A stretch of 64,000 bases of DNA from contig CASFPS010000010.1 of the NCBI GenBank assembly GCA_949296355.1, positions 1-64,000 on the forward strand, in the 5' to 3' direction. The translations under genes and the position numbers were made by a program. The notes beneath the pieces are model-generated. The model made no database searches. It was not told the origin of the DNA and saw only the letters and a program-made list of their open reading frames with translations. This DNA comes from an uncultured bacterium. Its GTDB lineage: Bacteria; Cyanobacteriota; Vampirovibrionia; Gastranaerophilales; Gastranaerophilaceae. Positions 15,607 to 25,982 of this stretch are shown in pieces (position 1 is the stretch's first letter; every line of letters begins with the position of its first letter).

Positions 15607-18573
15607 TTAGTGGTGATGTTTTGTCAAAATATTTTTAACCTGGGCGGCAAATTCGTTCTGGTCAAAATTGTCTTTTGCTATATAATAATCCACATAACTT
15701 TTGTTAAGCTTTTTCTTTGCCTTTTTTTCCGGCATAGAACTAATAACGATAATAGGAATATCCATATACATTTCGTCATTCTTTAATCGTTCAATAAACT
15801 CGTATCCGTCAATCTTAGGCATAGTAAGATCCGTAACAATCAGATCATAGTGGTTGAGTTTTAACTTAACCAGAGCTTCTTCCGCGTCCAGAACCGCATC
15901 TGTCGTATAACCTATATTCAAGAGAATATTCTTAATCATGGTTCTTGTTGTAACAGAATCATCTACTATAAGGATTCGTTTGTAAGACAGCATATCAGGC
16001 GATAATAGTTTTGTATTGTCCGTATATGTTACAGCTTTATTGAAATCAAAATGCATAATATCCTGCATGTTAAGTATCAGGCATAATTCACCCGAAGCCA
16101 GATTTGTTATGCCGGAAATATTTTTTACTTTATACAAAGGCGGAGAAAGTTTTTTCTGCAGAATATCCTGATCTCCTAACAACTTATCTACCACAAGTCC
16201 GATTGTTTTGTCGTCGGATTCAATTATCAGAATAGTTTCCTTATCCCCTCTCGGTACCGGCTCCAGGTTAAGAATATCTGCCAGATAATAGAGCGGAATT
16301 ATGTTATTATTGTACATAATCGTCCGTATACCGTTATTTGTCTTAATCTCGTTCTGATTTTTCAGAATAAATGTTGTAATAACCTGAATAGGTATTGCAA
16401 AAGTCTGTCCTGAAATCTGAACCAGAAATACCCTGAGCGTTGTTAATGTTACCGGAATCTCTATATGGACACAGCTTCCTTTACCGAATTCCGATATAAC
16501 TTTAACCTTACCGTTTAGCTGGGAAATCTTTGTTTTAACCACATCAAGTCCGATACCGCGTCCTGAAATACTTGTAATAGAATCTCCCGTTGTAAATCCG
16601 GGCCAGAAAATAATATTCATAATAGCTTCATCACTCATGGAATCAATTTCTTCCTGGGTTAAGAAGCCGCGTGATACTGCCCTGTCTTTGATTTTTTCCA
16701 GATTAAATCCGTGTCCGTCATCAAAAACATCTATTATAACTTTGTTATCGTCCTGCTTAGCGGATAGAAGGATTCTGCCAACAGGACTTTTACCGTTTGC
16801 AATCCTCTCTTCTTTTGTTTCAATACCATGGTCAATTGCGTTACGCAGAATGTGGATAAGAGGAGTCTTAATCTCTTCAATAATCTTCTTATCAGCGCAG
16901 GTATCTTTACCTTCGATTTCAAAGTCAATATCCTTGCCTTTTTCATTTGCAATATCTCTTACCATTCTTGAGAATGAATTAAATACTGTAGAAATCGGAA
17001 GTACACGGATATTTTTAACCATTGATTCCATCTCATCAATGATTAATCTCATTTTCATATCATCTTCTTTTGAAGAACGATAGAGGGAATTCAAATCATA
17101 AATTGTTCTTGAAACATTCTGGGTAATATCAAGAAGCAAAGAGAAAACCTGCTTTACAAAAACACCGGTATACTGATCCGTGTTTCCTGCTTGGAGATAT
17201 TTTCTATTGTAATACCTCAGGTAGTTTGATGTTTTGAGCAAATCTTTCTGGCATGCTTCATTTGCGTTCTTGATAGAATCAATTTTTTCAAGATTCTTTT
17301 CTGTTTTAATCTTTGTTATAATCAGCTCTCCAAGCTGGTTTACAAGCAGGTCTAATTTTTGTGCATTAACATGCAGGGTTTTGATTTCCGTTGAAGAAGA
17401 AGATTTGTTATTGGAGCTTGTCTGGGTGGAAATATTTTTGATTTCCGTAACTCCGGTATCCTTCTTGTAATTAAGCTCAAGAAGCTGCTTCATAATCTCA
17501 AGCTGCTGCAGAATCAGGTCGCTGTCAATACTTTCATTGGGAGAAGCACAATATTCTACAGCACTTTTCAGAGTAATTGTCATCTGCTCTTCAAGCTGTA
17601 CCGAGTTCTCCGTAATAAAACGAAGTATATCGACGAGCATATTTATAATTTCCAGTATATTCTGATCGTCAACACCTTCTTTAAGCTGCAATATTTCATC
17701 TTCAATTTCTTTTGCATGAATACTGCTGCTCTGAAGCATTGATATTTTTTCTGCCACATCAAAGAAGGTCAGTCCGCCTTCTTCCGTTTCAATGCATGAG
17801 GTTGTAAATTTTGCAGCCGCAGAACTCAATTCGTTTCTTAGTTCCAGAATCTCACTGATTGTAAGAGTGTTTGTTGCATTCATTACAAAATCAATTTTTG
17901 CAAGAATATTTTCCAGAGAAGTTCTGACTTCATATAAATTTGAATCAATGAAAAAATCATGAATTTTCTGGACTTCTTCTTTTAAAAGAACAATATCCTG
18001 AGTTTCTTCTTCCGGAACAATACCGTCAATAATCTCAAAACAGTTGTTAAAAGAGCTGTTTATCTCTTCCTGATGTTTTGAAGCCTCGCCCGGGTCGGCA
18101 TCTGCTTTTGCAATATCAGATATCGATACTTTGGATTCATTCTGGTGAAAAGTTTGTTCACTAATCTCTGTTTCCAGAATATATTCCAGATTGGAAATTG
18201 TTACCGAAAGTTCTTCATCTACTATCTCACGGCAGTTTTTAATCGACTCCTGCAAATATTTTGAAGCACTCTCCAGTGCCCCCAGCATCAGTCGTATTAC
18301 ATCATTGCCAAGTTGAAACTTATCATTGTTAACCGCGTCAAAAATATCCTCCATTTTGTGAAAAATAATCTGGATATTATTGAACCCGACCATTTTCACG
18401 GCACCTTTAATACTGTGCAAATCCTGATATGCAGAGAGGATTAACTCTTTGTTGGCAGGAGTTTTTTCAAGAGCAAAAAGAGTATTAAACAGGCGGTCAA
18501 CAATTTCTTCCGATTCACTCTGGAAGATTGCAAACATTTCCTTATTATTACTGTCGTTTCCTGAAAAATCCAA
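15607..18573 (-). CDS. cheA: Hybrid chemosensory histidine kinase CheA-REC, 988 aa
   Basis: Central kinase of a chemosensory array. In order: HPt domain with phospho-acceptor His53 (LHSIKGAVK); a long acidic middle region (about 130-400) with no clear P2 fold; P3 dimerisation (about 400-530); HATPase with N-box LIHILRNAIDHGIE near 580 and G-box ISGRGIGLDVV near 668; CheW-like P5 (about 705-840); and a C-terminal receiver (862-985) with DDS and phospho-acceptor Asp in LIVTDLTMPKIDG. The start is TTG at 18573 behind AGAGG. It lies 17 bp after the MCP gene in one operon. Such CheA-REC hybrids typically run pilus or surface-behaviour pathways. Confidence 0.95.
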   Translation of the reverse strand: MDFSGNDSNNKEMFAIFQSESEEIVDRLFNTLFALEKTPANKELILSAYQDLHSIKGAVKMVGFNNIQIIFHKMEDIFDAVNNDKFQLGNDVIRLMLGALESASKYLQESIKNCREIVDEELSVTISNLEYILETEISEQTFHQNESKVSISDIAKADADPGEASKHQEEINSSFNNCFEIIDGIVPEEETQDIVLLKEEVQKIHDFFIDSNLYEVRTSLENILAKIDFVMNATNTLTISEILELRNELSSAAAKFTTSCIETEEGGLTFFDVAEKISMLQSSSIHAKEIEDEILQLKEGVDDQNILEIINMLVDILRFITENSVQLEEQMTITLKSAVEYCASPNESIDSDLILQQLEIMKQLLELNYKKDTGVTEIKNISTQTSSNNKSSSSTEIKTLHVNAQKLDLLVNQLGELIITKIKTEKNLEKIDSIKNANEACQKDLLKTSNYLRYYNRKYLQAGNTDQYTGVFVKQVFSLLLDITQNVSRTIYDLNSLYRSSKEDDMKMRLIIDEMESMVKNIRVLPISTVFNSFSRMVRDIANEKGKDIDFEIEGKDTCADKKIIEEIKTPLIHILRNAIDHGIETKEERIANGKSPVGRILLSAKQDDNKVIIDVFDDGHGFNLEKIKDRAVSRGFLTQEEIDSMSDEAIMNIIFWPGFTTGDSITSISGRGIGLDVVKTKISQLNGKVKVISEFGKGSCVHIEIPVTLTTLRVFLVQISGQTFAIPIQVITTFILKNQNEIKTNNGIRTIMYNNNIIPLYYLADILNLEPVPRGDKETILIIESDDKTIGLVVDKLLGDQDILQKKLSPPLYKVKNISGITNLASGELCLILNMQDIMHFDFNKAVTYTDNTKLLSPDMLSYKRILIVDDSVTTRTMIKNILLNIGYTTDAVLDAEEALVKLKLNHYDLIVTDLTMPKIDGYEFIERLKNDEMYMDIPIIVISSMPEKKAKKKLNKSYVDYYIAKDNFDQNEFAAQVKNILTKHHH

Positions 18574-18590
18574 AACCCCAAACCTCTTGC

Positions 18591-19637
18591 TTAGTTATCT
18601 ATAACGGAATTTTTGATATCATTAGACAAATTATTCAATTTTGAAATTTTTTCGGAATTGGATAGCATTGTTTGGGTAAGATTTGCTGCTATCGCAGTAG
18701 TCTCTTCATCTATAACATTTAAACGCTCTATTATATCGTTTTGCTTTCTGGCATTCTGGTTCAAAATTTCAAGTGAATCTAAAATTTCTTTTATGAGATT
18801 TAACAAGGTTTCCGAGTTTGAAGAAACTATATTAATATCTTTTACAACAGATTCAATTTCCTTTGACCCCTCTTCAGTTGCCATAACTGTTGAGTTTGTC
18901 GTGCACTGAATGTTATTTGTAAGTGAAGAAATCTTGGTAATTGCCTGCTTGGATTCATCCGCGAGTTTTCTGATTTCGCCGGCAACGACCGCGAAGCCTT
19001 TACCGTGCTCACCGGCTCTTGCAGCTTCTACAGCGGCATTCAGAGCAAGCATGTTGGTTTGCTCCGCAATATCGTCTACAACGCTGATTGTACTTCCGAT
19101 TTGCTGAGAATGTTCGGAAAGCTCCAGAATAAGTTCCGCAATCATCTGGATTTTTTGTCTCAAAACAAGCATTTTTTCTGCATTTGTAGAAATCGAATCA
19201 TGCTCTTTTTGAGAAAAACTGATGGATTGGTTTACCTGTTTCTCAGCATTCATTGTTGTTGCATAACATTCTTCCGATAAATTTTTTAATTTTTCTATTA
19301 GTGAAGAGAGGACTTTGGCATTGCCCGCAAGATTTTCTGATATGTATTTTTGGGAGCTTATTGTGTTTGTAAGTTCGCCTGTTGCCTCAGCAAGTGAATT
19401 TGACTGAAAAAATACGGCTTCTTTAATCGCCCTGGCTATCCACTGTTTTGTTAATAAGTGTACTGCAAGATTCAATACGATTATTATTGCAAGAAATGCA
19501 AAAGTATCATACGGGGCAACACCGTTCACTTTCGCAAAGAATAAAAATAATAAGCATGCTAATATAAGAACTGCCATATCTAATGCACATTTAATATTAA
19601 ATTTCTGTTTTAGTCCGATTTTAAATTCACTTTGCAC
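18591..19637 (-). CDS. Methyl-accepting chemotaxis protein, 348 aa
   Basis: Receptor with two membrane segments close together near the N-terminus (about residues 16-33 and 42-62) and essentially no periplasmic sensor domain, so it should sense membrane or cytoplasmic signals. The C-terminal coiled coil includes the universal hairpin tip ([20 protein letters not shown], then [13 protein letters not shown]) that contacts CheA and CheW. The start is GTG at 19637 behind AGGAGAG. First gene of an MCP-cheA operon, divergent from the REC-GGDEF gene. Confidence 0.94.
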   Translation of the reverse strand: MQSEFKIGLKQKFNIKCALDMAVLILACLLFLFFAKVNGVAPYDTFAFLAIIIVLNLAVHLLTKQWIARAIKEAVFFQSNSLAEATGELTNTISSQKYISENLAGNAKVLSSLIEKLKNLSEECYATTMNAEKQVNQSISFSQKEHDSISTNAEKMLVLRQKIQMIAELILELSEHSQQIGSTISVVDDIAEQTNMLALNAAVEAARAGEHGKGFAVVAGEIRKLADESKQAITKISSLTNNIQCTTNSTVMATEEGSKEIESVVKDINIVSSNSETLLNLIKEILDSLEILNQNARKQNDIIERLNVIDEETTAIAANLTQTMLSNSEKISKLNNLSNDIKNSVIDN

Positions 19638-19720
19638 TTCTTCTCTCCTATAGTTTTTTTGATGATTTTATTATATAATTATTTTATACTAAAACAGGCA
19701 AAATTGGAATATACGAATAT

Positions 19721-21175
19721 ATGGCAGCAAAAATTTTATTAGTAGAAGACAGCGATACCCAGTTAAAGTTTCTTAAGGAAGGGCTTATTCAGAACGGCTT
19801 TGAGGTAGAAACCGCAACTAACGGGGCAGAAGCTTACAAAAAAATCTTTGAATGCGTGCCGGATCTTGTGCTTTCTGACATAATGATGCCCATAATAGAC
19901 GGATATCAGCTTTGCAGAATGATTAAGAATGTTGATGAAATCAAGAAAATTCCGGTTGTGCTTTTGACGGTTCTTGATAAAAAGATAGACAGTTTCTGGG
20001 GCAAAAAAGCCGGTGCACAGTTGTTTTTATCAAAATCCATTGATATGAACGAGCTTGTTAAAAATCTTAACGCAACTCTGAGAAGATATCCTCTTTCGGA
20101 GGAATATAAAGCAGCTTTGATGACAAAATCTTCACCGGAGTCTGCTCAGGTAAGACTTAACACTATTCTCAATGACCTGCTTTTAAAATCTGTTTTTGCA
20201 AACGAATTCAGAAACCTGAGCGATTTTATGAACTATGAAAGAGTTCTTGTTGAAAAACTTTTTTCTCTCTTGAGTTCTTTTGTGGAATACTCTGTTGCAG
20301 GTATATATTTTGCCTCTCCGGATGATTTTGCAGAAAATATTCTCTATATTGATACTCTTGGAAGAAACCTGAGTAAAAGCCTGCTGTCAGACATTCAGTA
20401 TGACTTTTTCAGAAAAATGGAAGAGTATAAGAGCGTTAAGAATGCTAAATTTGAAGTAGTCAGAATTCTTCTGGGAAAAGAACTTGATTACAAATTTACG
20501 GATTTAACTTCCAAAATCATTATTCCGTTGATATTTGACAAAAAATTAATCGGAGGAATATGCTTCTATACCCGTCAGGATATGGATTATGCTTCATTCA
20601 GATATTTTGATATTATGATAAGTGAGCTTCTAGCAATATTCAAAATGAAGTATCAATATACTGAAAAAGAATTTATGTCAGTACTGGATGGTCTCACCGG
20701 ACTTTACAACAGACGTCAGCTTGAGATAAGCCTTGAGCAGGAATACAACCGTACAAAGCGCCATCCGTCAGATTTCAGCCTTGCAATTCTTGATATTGAT
20801 TTCTTCAAAAAGGTTAATGATACATACGGGCATCAGTATGGTGATTATGTTTTAAAAACTGTTGCCGATTTGATGAAAGCAGCATTTAGAAAAACTGACC
20901 TTTTATACAGATACGGTGGTGAAGAAATGGTCATAATCATGCCGGAAACTAACATAGAAGGTGCAATTATTCCGGTTCAAAGACTAAGAAGAACGGTTGA
21001 AGAATATGAATTTGAATACAACGGAGTTAAGTCAAGAGTTACGGTAAGCATTGGCTTAACTATGAATTATCAGGAGTTTAATTCTCCTGCAGAGATGCTG
21101 AAATCTGCGGATGAAGCGTTATATAGAGCTAAAGAGAGCGGCAGAAACAGGGTTGTTTTACATGAGCAGCAATAA
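19721..21175 (+). CDS. Response-regulator diguanylate cyclase (REC-GAF-like-GGDEF), 484 aa
   Basis: Makes c-di-GMP. Receiver at 1-125 with DLVLSDIMMPIIDG (phospho-acceptor Asp near 53); a middle domain (about 150-310) resembling GAF; GGDEF domain at 320-480 with DGLTGLYNRR, DIDFFKKVND and the active-site signature GGEEM, a tolerated variant of GGEEF. RKTD five residues before it fits the RxxD inhibitory I-site, so product feedback is likely. The receiver is a plausible phosphorylation target of the divergent CheA, giving a Wsp/PleD-like circuit. Its stop overlaps the next gene by 14 bp. Confidence 0.93.
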   Translation: MAAKILLVEDSDTQLKFLKEGLIQNGFEVETATNGAEAYKKIFECVPDLVLSDIMMPIIDGYQLCRMIKNVDEIKKIPVVLLTVLDKKIDSFWGKKAGAQLFLSKSIDMNELVKNLNATLRRYPLSEEYKAALMTKSSPESAQVRLNTILNDLLLKSVFANEFRNLSDFMNYERVLVEKLFSLLSSFVEYSVAGIYFASPDDFAENILYIDTLGRNLSKSLLSDIQYDFFRKMEEYKSVKNAKFEVVRILLGKELDYKFTDLTSKIIIPLIFDKKLIGGICFYTRQDMDYASFRYFDIMISELLAIFKMKYQYTEKEFMSVLDGLTGLYNRRQLEISLEQEYNRTKRHPSDFSLAILDIDFFKKVNDTYGHQYGDYVLKTVADLMKAAFRKTDLLYRYGGEEMVIIMPETNIEGAIIPVQRLRRTVEEYEFEYNGVKSRVTVSIGLTMNYQEFNSPAEMLKSADEALYRAKESGRNRVVLHEQQ

Positions 21176-22163
21176 TTATATTGAGCAAAAGAAAAATACC
21201 CATCTGTATTTCCGTGTAGGTGATAATAAATATGCGGTTAATACGGATAATGTACTTGAAATAATGAAGCTTCCGGAGCTTGATTACCCGCAGAAACTTC
21301 CAAACAATATTCTCGGGCTTTTAAAGTACAATAATTTTGTCATAAATGTTATTGATTTAAGGTTCTATCTTAATACAGAAGTCCCTTCTTATACTACCAA
21401 TAATGAACTTTTGATTATTAAAACCGATGAAACGATTTTCGGTGTTATAGCAGACAGTGTGCTGGGGATACTGCCTTTTGATGCTTCACAAATTGACGCA
21501 ATACCGTTTGCTGATAACAAGACTATTGTAGAGTCGCTGTATAAATATAATCAGGAAACTATTTTTCTTATTAATATATATGCAATTGAAAATCTACTGA
21601 AACAGCACGACGCAGAAGCAAGGAATGTTGATATATTATCTCTGTTTCCGCAGGACGAAGCTTCTAAAAGCATAATGAAAAAAAGGACACTGGAGCTTGC
21701 AAATAAATCCCGGCTTAAACTTGCAACCGGCGAGCTGCATGCAAAAAACAAATATATTTCTTTCAACCTCAGTGATGATTCATATTGTATAGAACTTTCT
21801 CTGGTTAAGGAAGTTTTGAAAGACACAACAATTACACGGGTTCCTGGAACTCCTGATTTTATTGAAGGAATAATGAACCTGAGAGGGGATTATATCACTG
21901 TATTAAACCTGAAAAAATTTCTTAGTCTGCCGGAGGGAAAAACTTTTGATAAAAATCCGGTTATTATAGTAAAATGCAATGAACTAAAGCTTGCTCTGCT
22001 GATTGACAAAATTAATGAACTGTTTGAATTTCAGGAGAGTGAAAATGCAGAAGCAAGTGACGGATACTATTCTCAGGAATTGATTTATAACGGGACACTG
22101 TTTACGGTTTTGAACGTAGAAAAAATAACATCCGATAAACGAATTATAGTTACTGACATGTAG
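21162..22163 (+). CDS. Double CheW-domain coupling protein, 333 aa
   Basis: Two tandem CheW folds (about residues 8-165 and 195-330). Each has the beta-barrel pattern: LYFRVGDNKYAVNTDNVLEI..LPNNILGLLKYNNFVINVIDL and SFNLSDDSYCIELSLVKEVL..GTPDFIEGIMNLRGDYITVLNL. Scaffold linking receptor and CheA. I set the start at ATG 21162, inside the last codons of the cyclase gene. Translational coupling fits a shared array. Tandem CheW proteins are rare compared with single-domain CheW. Confidence 0.9.
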   Translation: MSSNNYIEQKKNTHLYFRVGDNKYAVNTDNVLEIMKLPELDYPQKLPNNILGLLKYNNFVINVIDLRFYLNTEVPSYTTNNELLIIKTDETIFGVIADSVLGILPFDASQIDAIPFADNKTIVESLYKYNQETIFLINIYAIENLLKQHDAEARNVDILSLFPQDEASKSIMKKRTLELANKSRLKLATGELHAKNKYISFNLSDDSYCIELSLVKEVLKDTTITRVPGTPDFIEGIMNLRGDYITVLNLKKFLSLPEGKTFDKNPVIIVKCNELKLALLIDKINELFEFQESENAEASDGYYSQELIYNGTLFTVLNVEKITSDKRIIVTDM

Positions 22164-22196
22164 TTTAAATAGTGTATATGTAGTTTTTGGATATTA

Positions 22197-22214
22197 TGGT
22201 AAAATACGATATAT
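22197..22214 (+). promoter_or_regulatory. Extended -10 box before the FimV-like gene (leaderless)
   Basis: TGGTAAAAT at 22197-22205, nine bases before the ATG at 22215. No ribosome site. It allows expression independent of the upstream CheW gene. Confidence 0.55.
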
Positions 22215-24938
22215 ATGAAGCAGTTTAAGAAGAGAACGCTGGCATTGGTTCTGGCTTCTGCAATTACGGTAGTCGGGGCTTTTGGCGCAGAAAATTATAA
22301 GAATAGTTTGATGGCATTAAAATTTAATACAGAGCCGAACGGTTCTGTCAATGCTACTTTGTATACAAAAAACCAGGTAACTAATAATATCAGCCCCATA
22401 AGAAAAGGTATCAACACTTATATAGTCATGCTTCCCGAAACCAACAGTGAGATTCCTTCCGAAGTTAAACTCGGCGTGAATATAGAGAGTGTAGATATTC
22501 AGACAATGCCGTATACAAATACCAACAACGGCTATACCAAGATTACAATAAAAACAAAAAATAATGCACATTTAAGTATTGAAACTGCTTTATACATTGC
22601 CCAAAACTCTGACACTCCGGAACTTCTTGAATCCTCCGGAGAGAATGAATCTGAAGAGACTCCGGAACAAAGCGAAGAGCCTGAAAGCCGGAGCGCCAGC
22701 AATACAACAACGACAACCGTACAGCATGACACAATACATTCCTCAAACGGTGTAAGCCAGACCGCTCCAGTTGATATAAATGAAAGTTTAAAACAATTTC
22801 AATCCTCTGAGCAGCAGACTCCGGTACGTAAAAAGAGAACAACCGTAAAAAGAGCAAAATCTCTTGATGAGCTTGATGAAAAACCGACTCACAAGACAGA
22901 TATTCTATATACTCTACTCGGTGCCGCATTAGTTGTTGCAATTTCTATATTTCTCATGCTGAAAGCCAGAGACAAAATGATAGAAGTTACGGGTGAAAGA
23001 GCTAATTATGATGTTAGTGATGACCCAAAACCCGGCAGCAAGAAGAAAGAAAAGCCGAAAATCAATACTACAATCAACAATTTGGACAAGCGATATACCC
23101 GCCCTGTTTCTATGCCGGTACATCCTGCAGACAAATTAATTCCGGGACCTGAACCAGAAGAGCCGGTAAAACAGGAAGTAGAAAATGTTGTTGATTTGGA
23201 TGAACTGTTAAACGAACAGGCTCCAAAACCTGAACCTCCGGTAAACGAAGCTCTGGAAGACTTCTTAAGTTCGTTTAGTTTCGATGATGAGGAAAAAGAA
23301 ACCGAAGAAACAGATTCTCCGGAAGAGCAGAGTGAAAAAGAAGAAGAAGAAAAAGAAGAAATAAGAGAAGAGCTTTATAACAAATATATCAACGATCAGA
23401 ACATGGAGTTCTCCAAGGATGATGTTGAAAAAATAGAAACTTTGATGAATTCTGAAATTAGTGACGATGCTATGCGCAATGCATCCGAATTTATGGATTC
23501 ATCAGAAAAAGATAAAAAACCTTCTCCGCTTGAAGTTCTTGAGAAACTCATTACCACTTATACAGTTGAACAAAATATTACATTTACGGAAGAAGATGTT
23601 AAGGCATTGTACAAATTAATCAATGTTGAAATTGACAGTGATTTTATTAATGACCTTCGAACCAATCCAAGCCGTATGCAGGAAATGCAGGATGAGATTG
23701 CAAGACAAAAATCCAAACCGCACAAAACATCTGAACTTTTGACTCTGAATGTAAAAGATATGCTTCCCGATCTTTCTGAAGCTCTCAAACAACAGGGCGG
23801 AAGAAGAATTGAATCAGAGGTTAAGCCGCAGGTTGTATATGCAAGCGAAGGGTATGAAGTAAGTACATTAAAACTCAACATGGATTTACCTGACCTTTCA
23901 AAAGAAATTAATAACAAAGATGCATATAAATCACGTCCGTCTGACGATATCATGTACGTTGATACAAACTACGAAGTTCAGAAGATGTCTATTGCAAACG
24001 AATTGCCTGACCTTAAGGATGTCATGCTGCATCCTGAAAAATATGAAACTCCGGAACCGGAAGAAGTTAAGGTTGATGAAGAGGCACTGCTTAAGAATAT
24101 CGCCAATGTTACATTTAAACCTTTTGACGACGGAACCAGAGAATTTGAAATTCTGAACGATATCCCTACAGTTTCAGATATGCAGGAGGAATTCAACCAA
24201 TTCGGCGAAGGATTTGAAATCATTAACAATGACGATGATGTTCCTGAGGTAAAAGAAACTGAACAGAACGATTTTGAAACCCTTTATGACGGAAAATATG
24301 TAGATTTTGATAAAGAGATAACAGAGGAGCTTCCTGTAGAGGAACAAACTCCGGCGCAGGATGAAAATAATTCTCCGCTTTCAGCTCTTCCGAAACTTTC
24401 CGTTAATCTTACCGCTGATAGCGGAGAAACCGCTGCAAATACTGATAAAGCAGCTCATCAGCCTGAAATTAAGCCTGTAAATACTGAGCATAAGCCGGCA
24501 GAAGAGCAGGTTAAAGCAATTGCTGACAAAGAAAACGAAGCGGATAAGCTTTTGAATCAAATAAAAGTACTTGAACAGCAGAGAAGGGCAAAAGCAGAGG
24601 CAAGAAAAGCTGCAGTTAAAGTAACAGCTCAAGTAAATTCTCCGGAATTTTGTATACTGGAGGGTGTAAAATATAACATAATTAACACCTCGAACTTTAT
24701 TGAAAATGCCGGCTGCTACCTCACTAAACATCAGGATGTATATTGTATTATCGGATTTGCCGGAGATAAAATATTTAAACTCAAAGAATATAAAGAGCTG
24801 GATAATGAAAGATTGTACTCAAGAATCAGCGATAAGCTTGATGACGGTACATCAAGATATATTGTAAGAGTTGGCGGACATAAGTTCATTATTAATGTTA
24901 AAGATGATAACATGGAGTTTGTAATGGATTTATGCTAA
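22215..24938 (+). CDS. FimV-like single-pass membrane protein with acidic cytoplasmic region, 907 aa
   Basis: No close family is recognised. Architecture: signal peptide (1-24), a beta-rich AMIN-like periplasmic domain (about 28-132), a Glu/Ser/Thr linker, one membrane helix near 229-249 (LLGAALVVAISIFLML), then about 650 mostly acidic, disordered residues. Three LPDL motifs (DMLPDLSEAL, MDLPDLSKEI, NELPDLKDVM) recur at about 40-residue spacing between 510 and 605. The C-terminal ~110 residues look globular. This layout recalls FimV-type pilus/chemosensory scaffolds. The position after CheA/CheW/cyclase genes supports that, but sequence similarity is not shown. Overlaps the next gene by 7 bp. 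Confidence 0.6.
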   Translation: MKQFKKRTLALVLASAITVVGAFGAENYKNSLMALKFNTEPNGSVNATLYTKNQVTNNISPIRKGINTYIVMLPETNSEIPSEVKLGVNIESVDIQTMPYTNTNNGYTKITIKTKNNAHLSIETALYIAQNSDTPELLESSGENESEETPEQSEEPESRSASNTTTTTVQHDTIHSSNGVSQTAPVDINESLKQFQSSEQQTPVRKKRTTVKRAKSLDELDEKPTHKTDILYTLLGAALVVAISIFLMLKARDKMIEVTGERANYDVSDDPKPGSKKKEKPKINTTINNLDKRYTRPVSMPVHPADKLIPGPEPEEPVKQEVENVVDLDELLNEQAPKPEPPVNEALEDFLSSFSFDDEEKETEETDSPEEQSEKEEEEKEEIREELYNKYINDQNMEFSKDDVEKIETLMNSEISDDAMRNASEFMDSSEKDKKPSPLEVLEKLITTYTVEQNITFTEEDVKALYKLINVEIDSDFINDLRTNPSRMQEMQDEIARQKSKPHKTSELLTLNVKDMLPDLSEALKQQGGRRIESEVKPQVVYASEGYEVSTLKLNMDLPDLSKEINNKDAYKSRPSDDIMYVDTNYEVQKMSIANELPDLKDVMLHPEKYETPEPEEVKVDEEALLKNIANVTFKPFDDGTREFEILNDIPTVSDMQEEFNQFGEGFEIINNDDDVPEVKETEQNDFETLYDGKYVDFDKEITEELPVEEQTPAQDENNSPLSALPKLSVNLTADSGETAANTDKAAHQPEIKPVNTEHKPAEEQVKAIADKENEADKLLNQIKVLEQQRRAKAEARKAAVKVTAQVNSPEFCILEGVKYNIINTSNFIENAGCYLTKHQDVYCIIGFAGDKIFKLKEYKELDNERLYSRISDKLDDGTSRYIVRVGGHKFIINVKDDNMEFVMDLC

Positions 24939-25945
24939 AACGGCTTATAATCCTTCTTTTTATTCCCCTTTTACTTTGCGGCTGCAATAAAGATAACAGG
25001 ACTGAAATAACGTTTTCTTCCTGGGGTTCTGTCACGGAAGTGGGGATTCTAAATAAAATTATAAAAGATTTTGAAGAAGAAAATCCTGATATACGAATAA
25101 ATTTTATACATATACCGCAGAATTATTTTCAGAAAATACACCTGCTCTTCGCCTCATCTCAGGCGCCGGACGTAATTTTTCTGAATAATTTGTACCTTCC
25201 TTTATATGCCTCAAAACTTGAAGATTTAACGGATTTTGCAGATACAGATGCTTATTATCCGGAAAGTCTGAAAGCCATGAGTTATGATGGCAGGCTTTAT
25301 GCAATACCGCGTGATATTTCCAACCTTGTTTTCTACAGGAATAAAAATCTAATAAACAAAACTCCGAAAAACCTGCAGGATTTGACAGAAATACTAAAAC
25401 ACTGCAAAGAGTTCGGCATAAGCTATGAACGCGATGTATATTTTATGTTTCCATACACTCTTACGATGGGAGAAGATATTTATAATCCAAACAAATCACT
25501 GGAGTTTTATAAGGGGCTTGAGGGTAAATACGCTCCTTCTCCGTCACAGGTCGGCAGCTCTACCCTTGCGCAAATGTTTCTGGACGGAAAGATCGGGCTC
25601 TATCTTTCCGGACGCTGGATGTACCCCAAAATTAGCGAAAAAGCCCACTTCCCCTGGGATGTAATAACTTTTCCGGGAATTGTTCCCCTTGATTCTTCCG
25701 GATGGGCAATTTCACGGGAGTCAAAACACAAAGAGGAAGCGGAGAGATTTCTTAATTATCTTTCATCAGAAAAAAGCAGTGAATATTTTCTAAAAACAGG
25801 CTTAATTGTACCTGCAAGGATTGACACCTCTCAAAAAATTGATAACAAAATTTTTCTTGAGGCTGTCAAAAAATCAAAAACAATTCCTGTTACAAAAGAG
25901 TACAGAAAAATTACCGATAAAATGAACAGTGCATTTTTTAAATAA
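24932..25945 (+). CDS. ABC-type solute (sugar)-binding lipoprotein, 337 aa
   Basis: Extracytoplasmic binding protein of the family 1 (maltose/oligosaccharide) type. Lipobox LLLCGC with lipidated Cys18; FSSWGSVTEVGILNKIIKDFEEENPDI marks the mature start; AIPRDISNLVFYRN and FLDGKIGLYLSGRW are typical of this fold. No permease or ATPase genes are adjacent. ATG overlaps the stop of the FimV-like gene, so it may be a sensor lipoprotein feeding the chemosensory system rather than a transporter part. That last idea is inference. Residues 190-210 are shorter than in typical MalE. Confidence 0.85.
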   Translation: MLKRLIILLFIPLLLCGCNKDNRTEITFSSWGSVTEVGILNKIIKDFEEENPDIRINFIHIPQNYFQKIHLLFASSQAPDVIFLNNLYLPLYASKLEDLTDFADTDAYYPESLKAMSYDGRLYAIPRDISNLVFYRNKNLINKTPKNLQDLTEILKHCKEFGISYERDVYFMFPYTLTMGEDIYNPNKSLEFYKGLEGKYAPSPSQVGSSTLAQMFLDGKIGLYLSGRWMYPKISEKAHFPWDVITFPGIVPLDSSGWAISRESKHKEEAERFLNYLSSEKSSEYFLKTGLIVPARIDTSQKIDNKIFLEAVKKSKTIPVTKEYRKITDKMNSAFFK

Positions 25946-25982
25946 AAACGTCTGCCTATTTTTTACACACTTAATTATTTTA

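Noticed and set aside
24932-25945. Complete sugar ABC transporter
   Set aside because: Only the binding lipoprotein is present; no permease or ATPase genes in the surrounding sequence.
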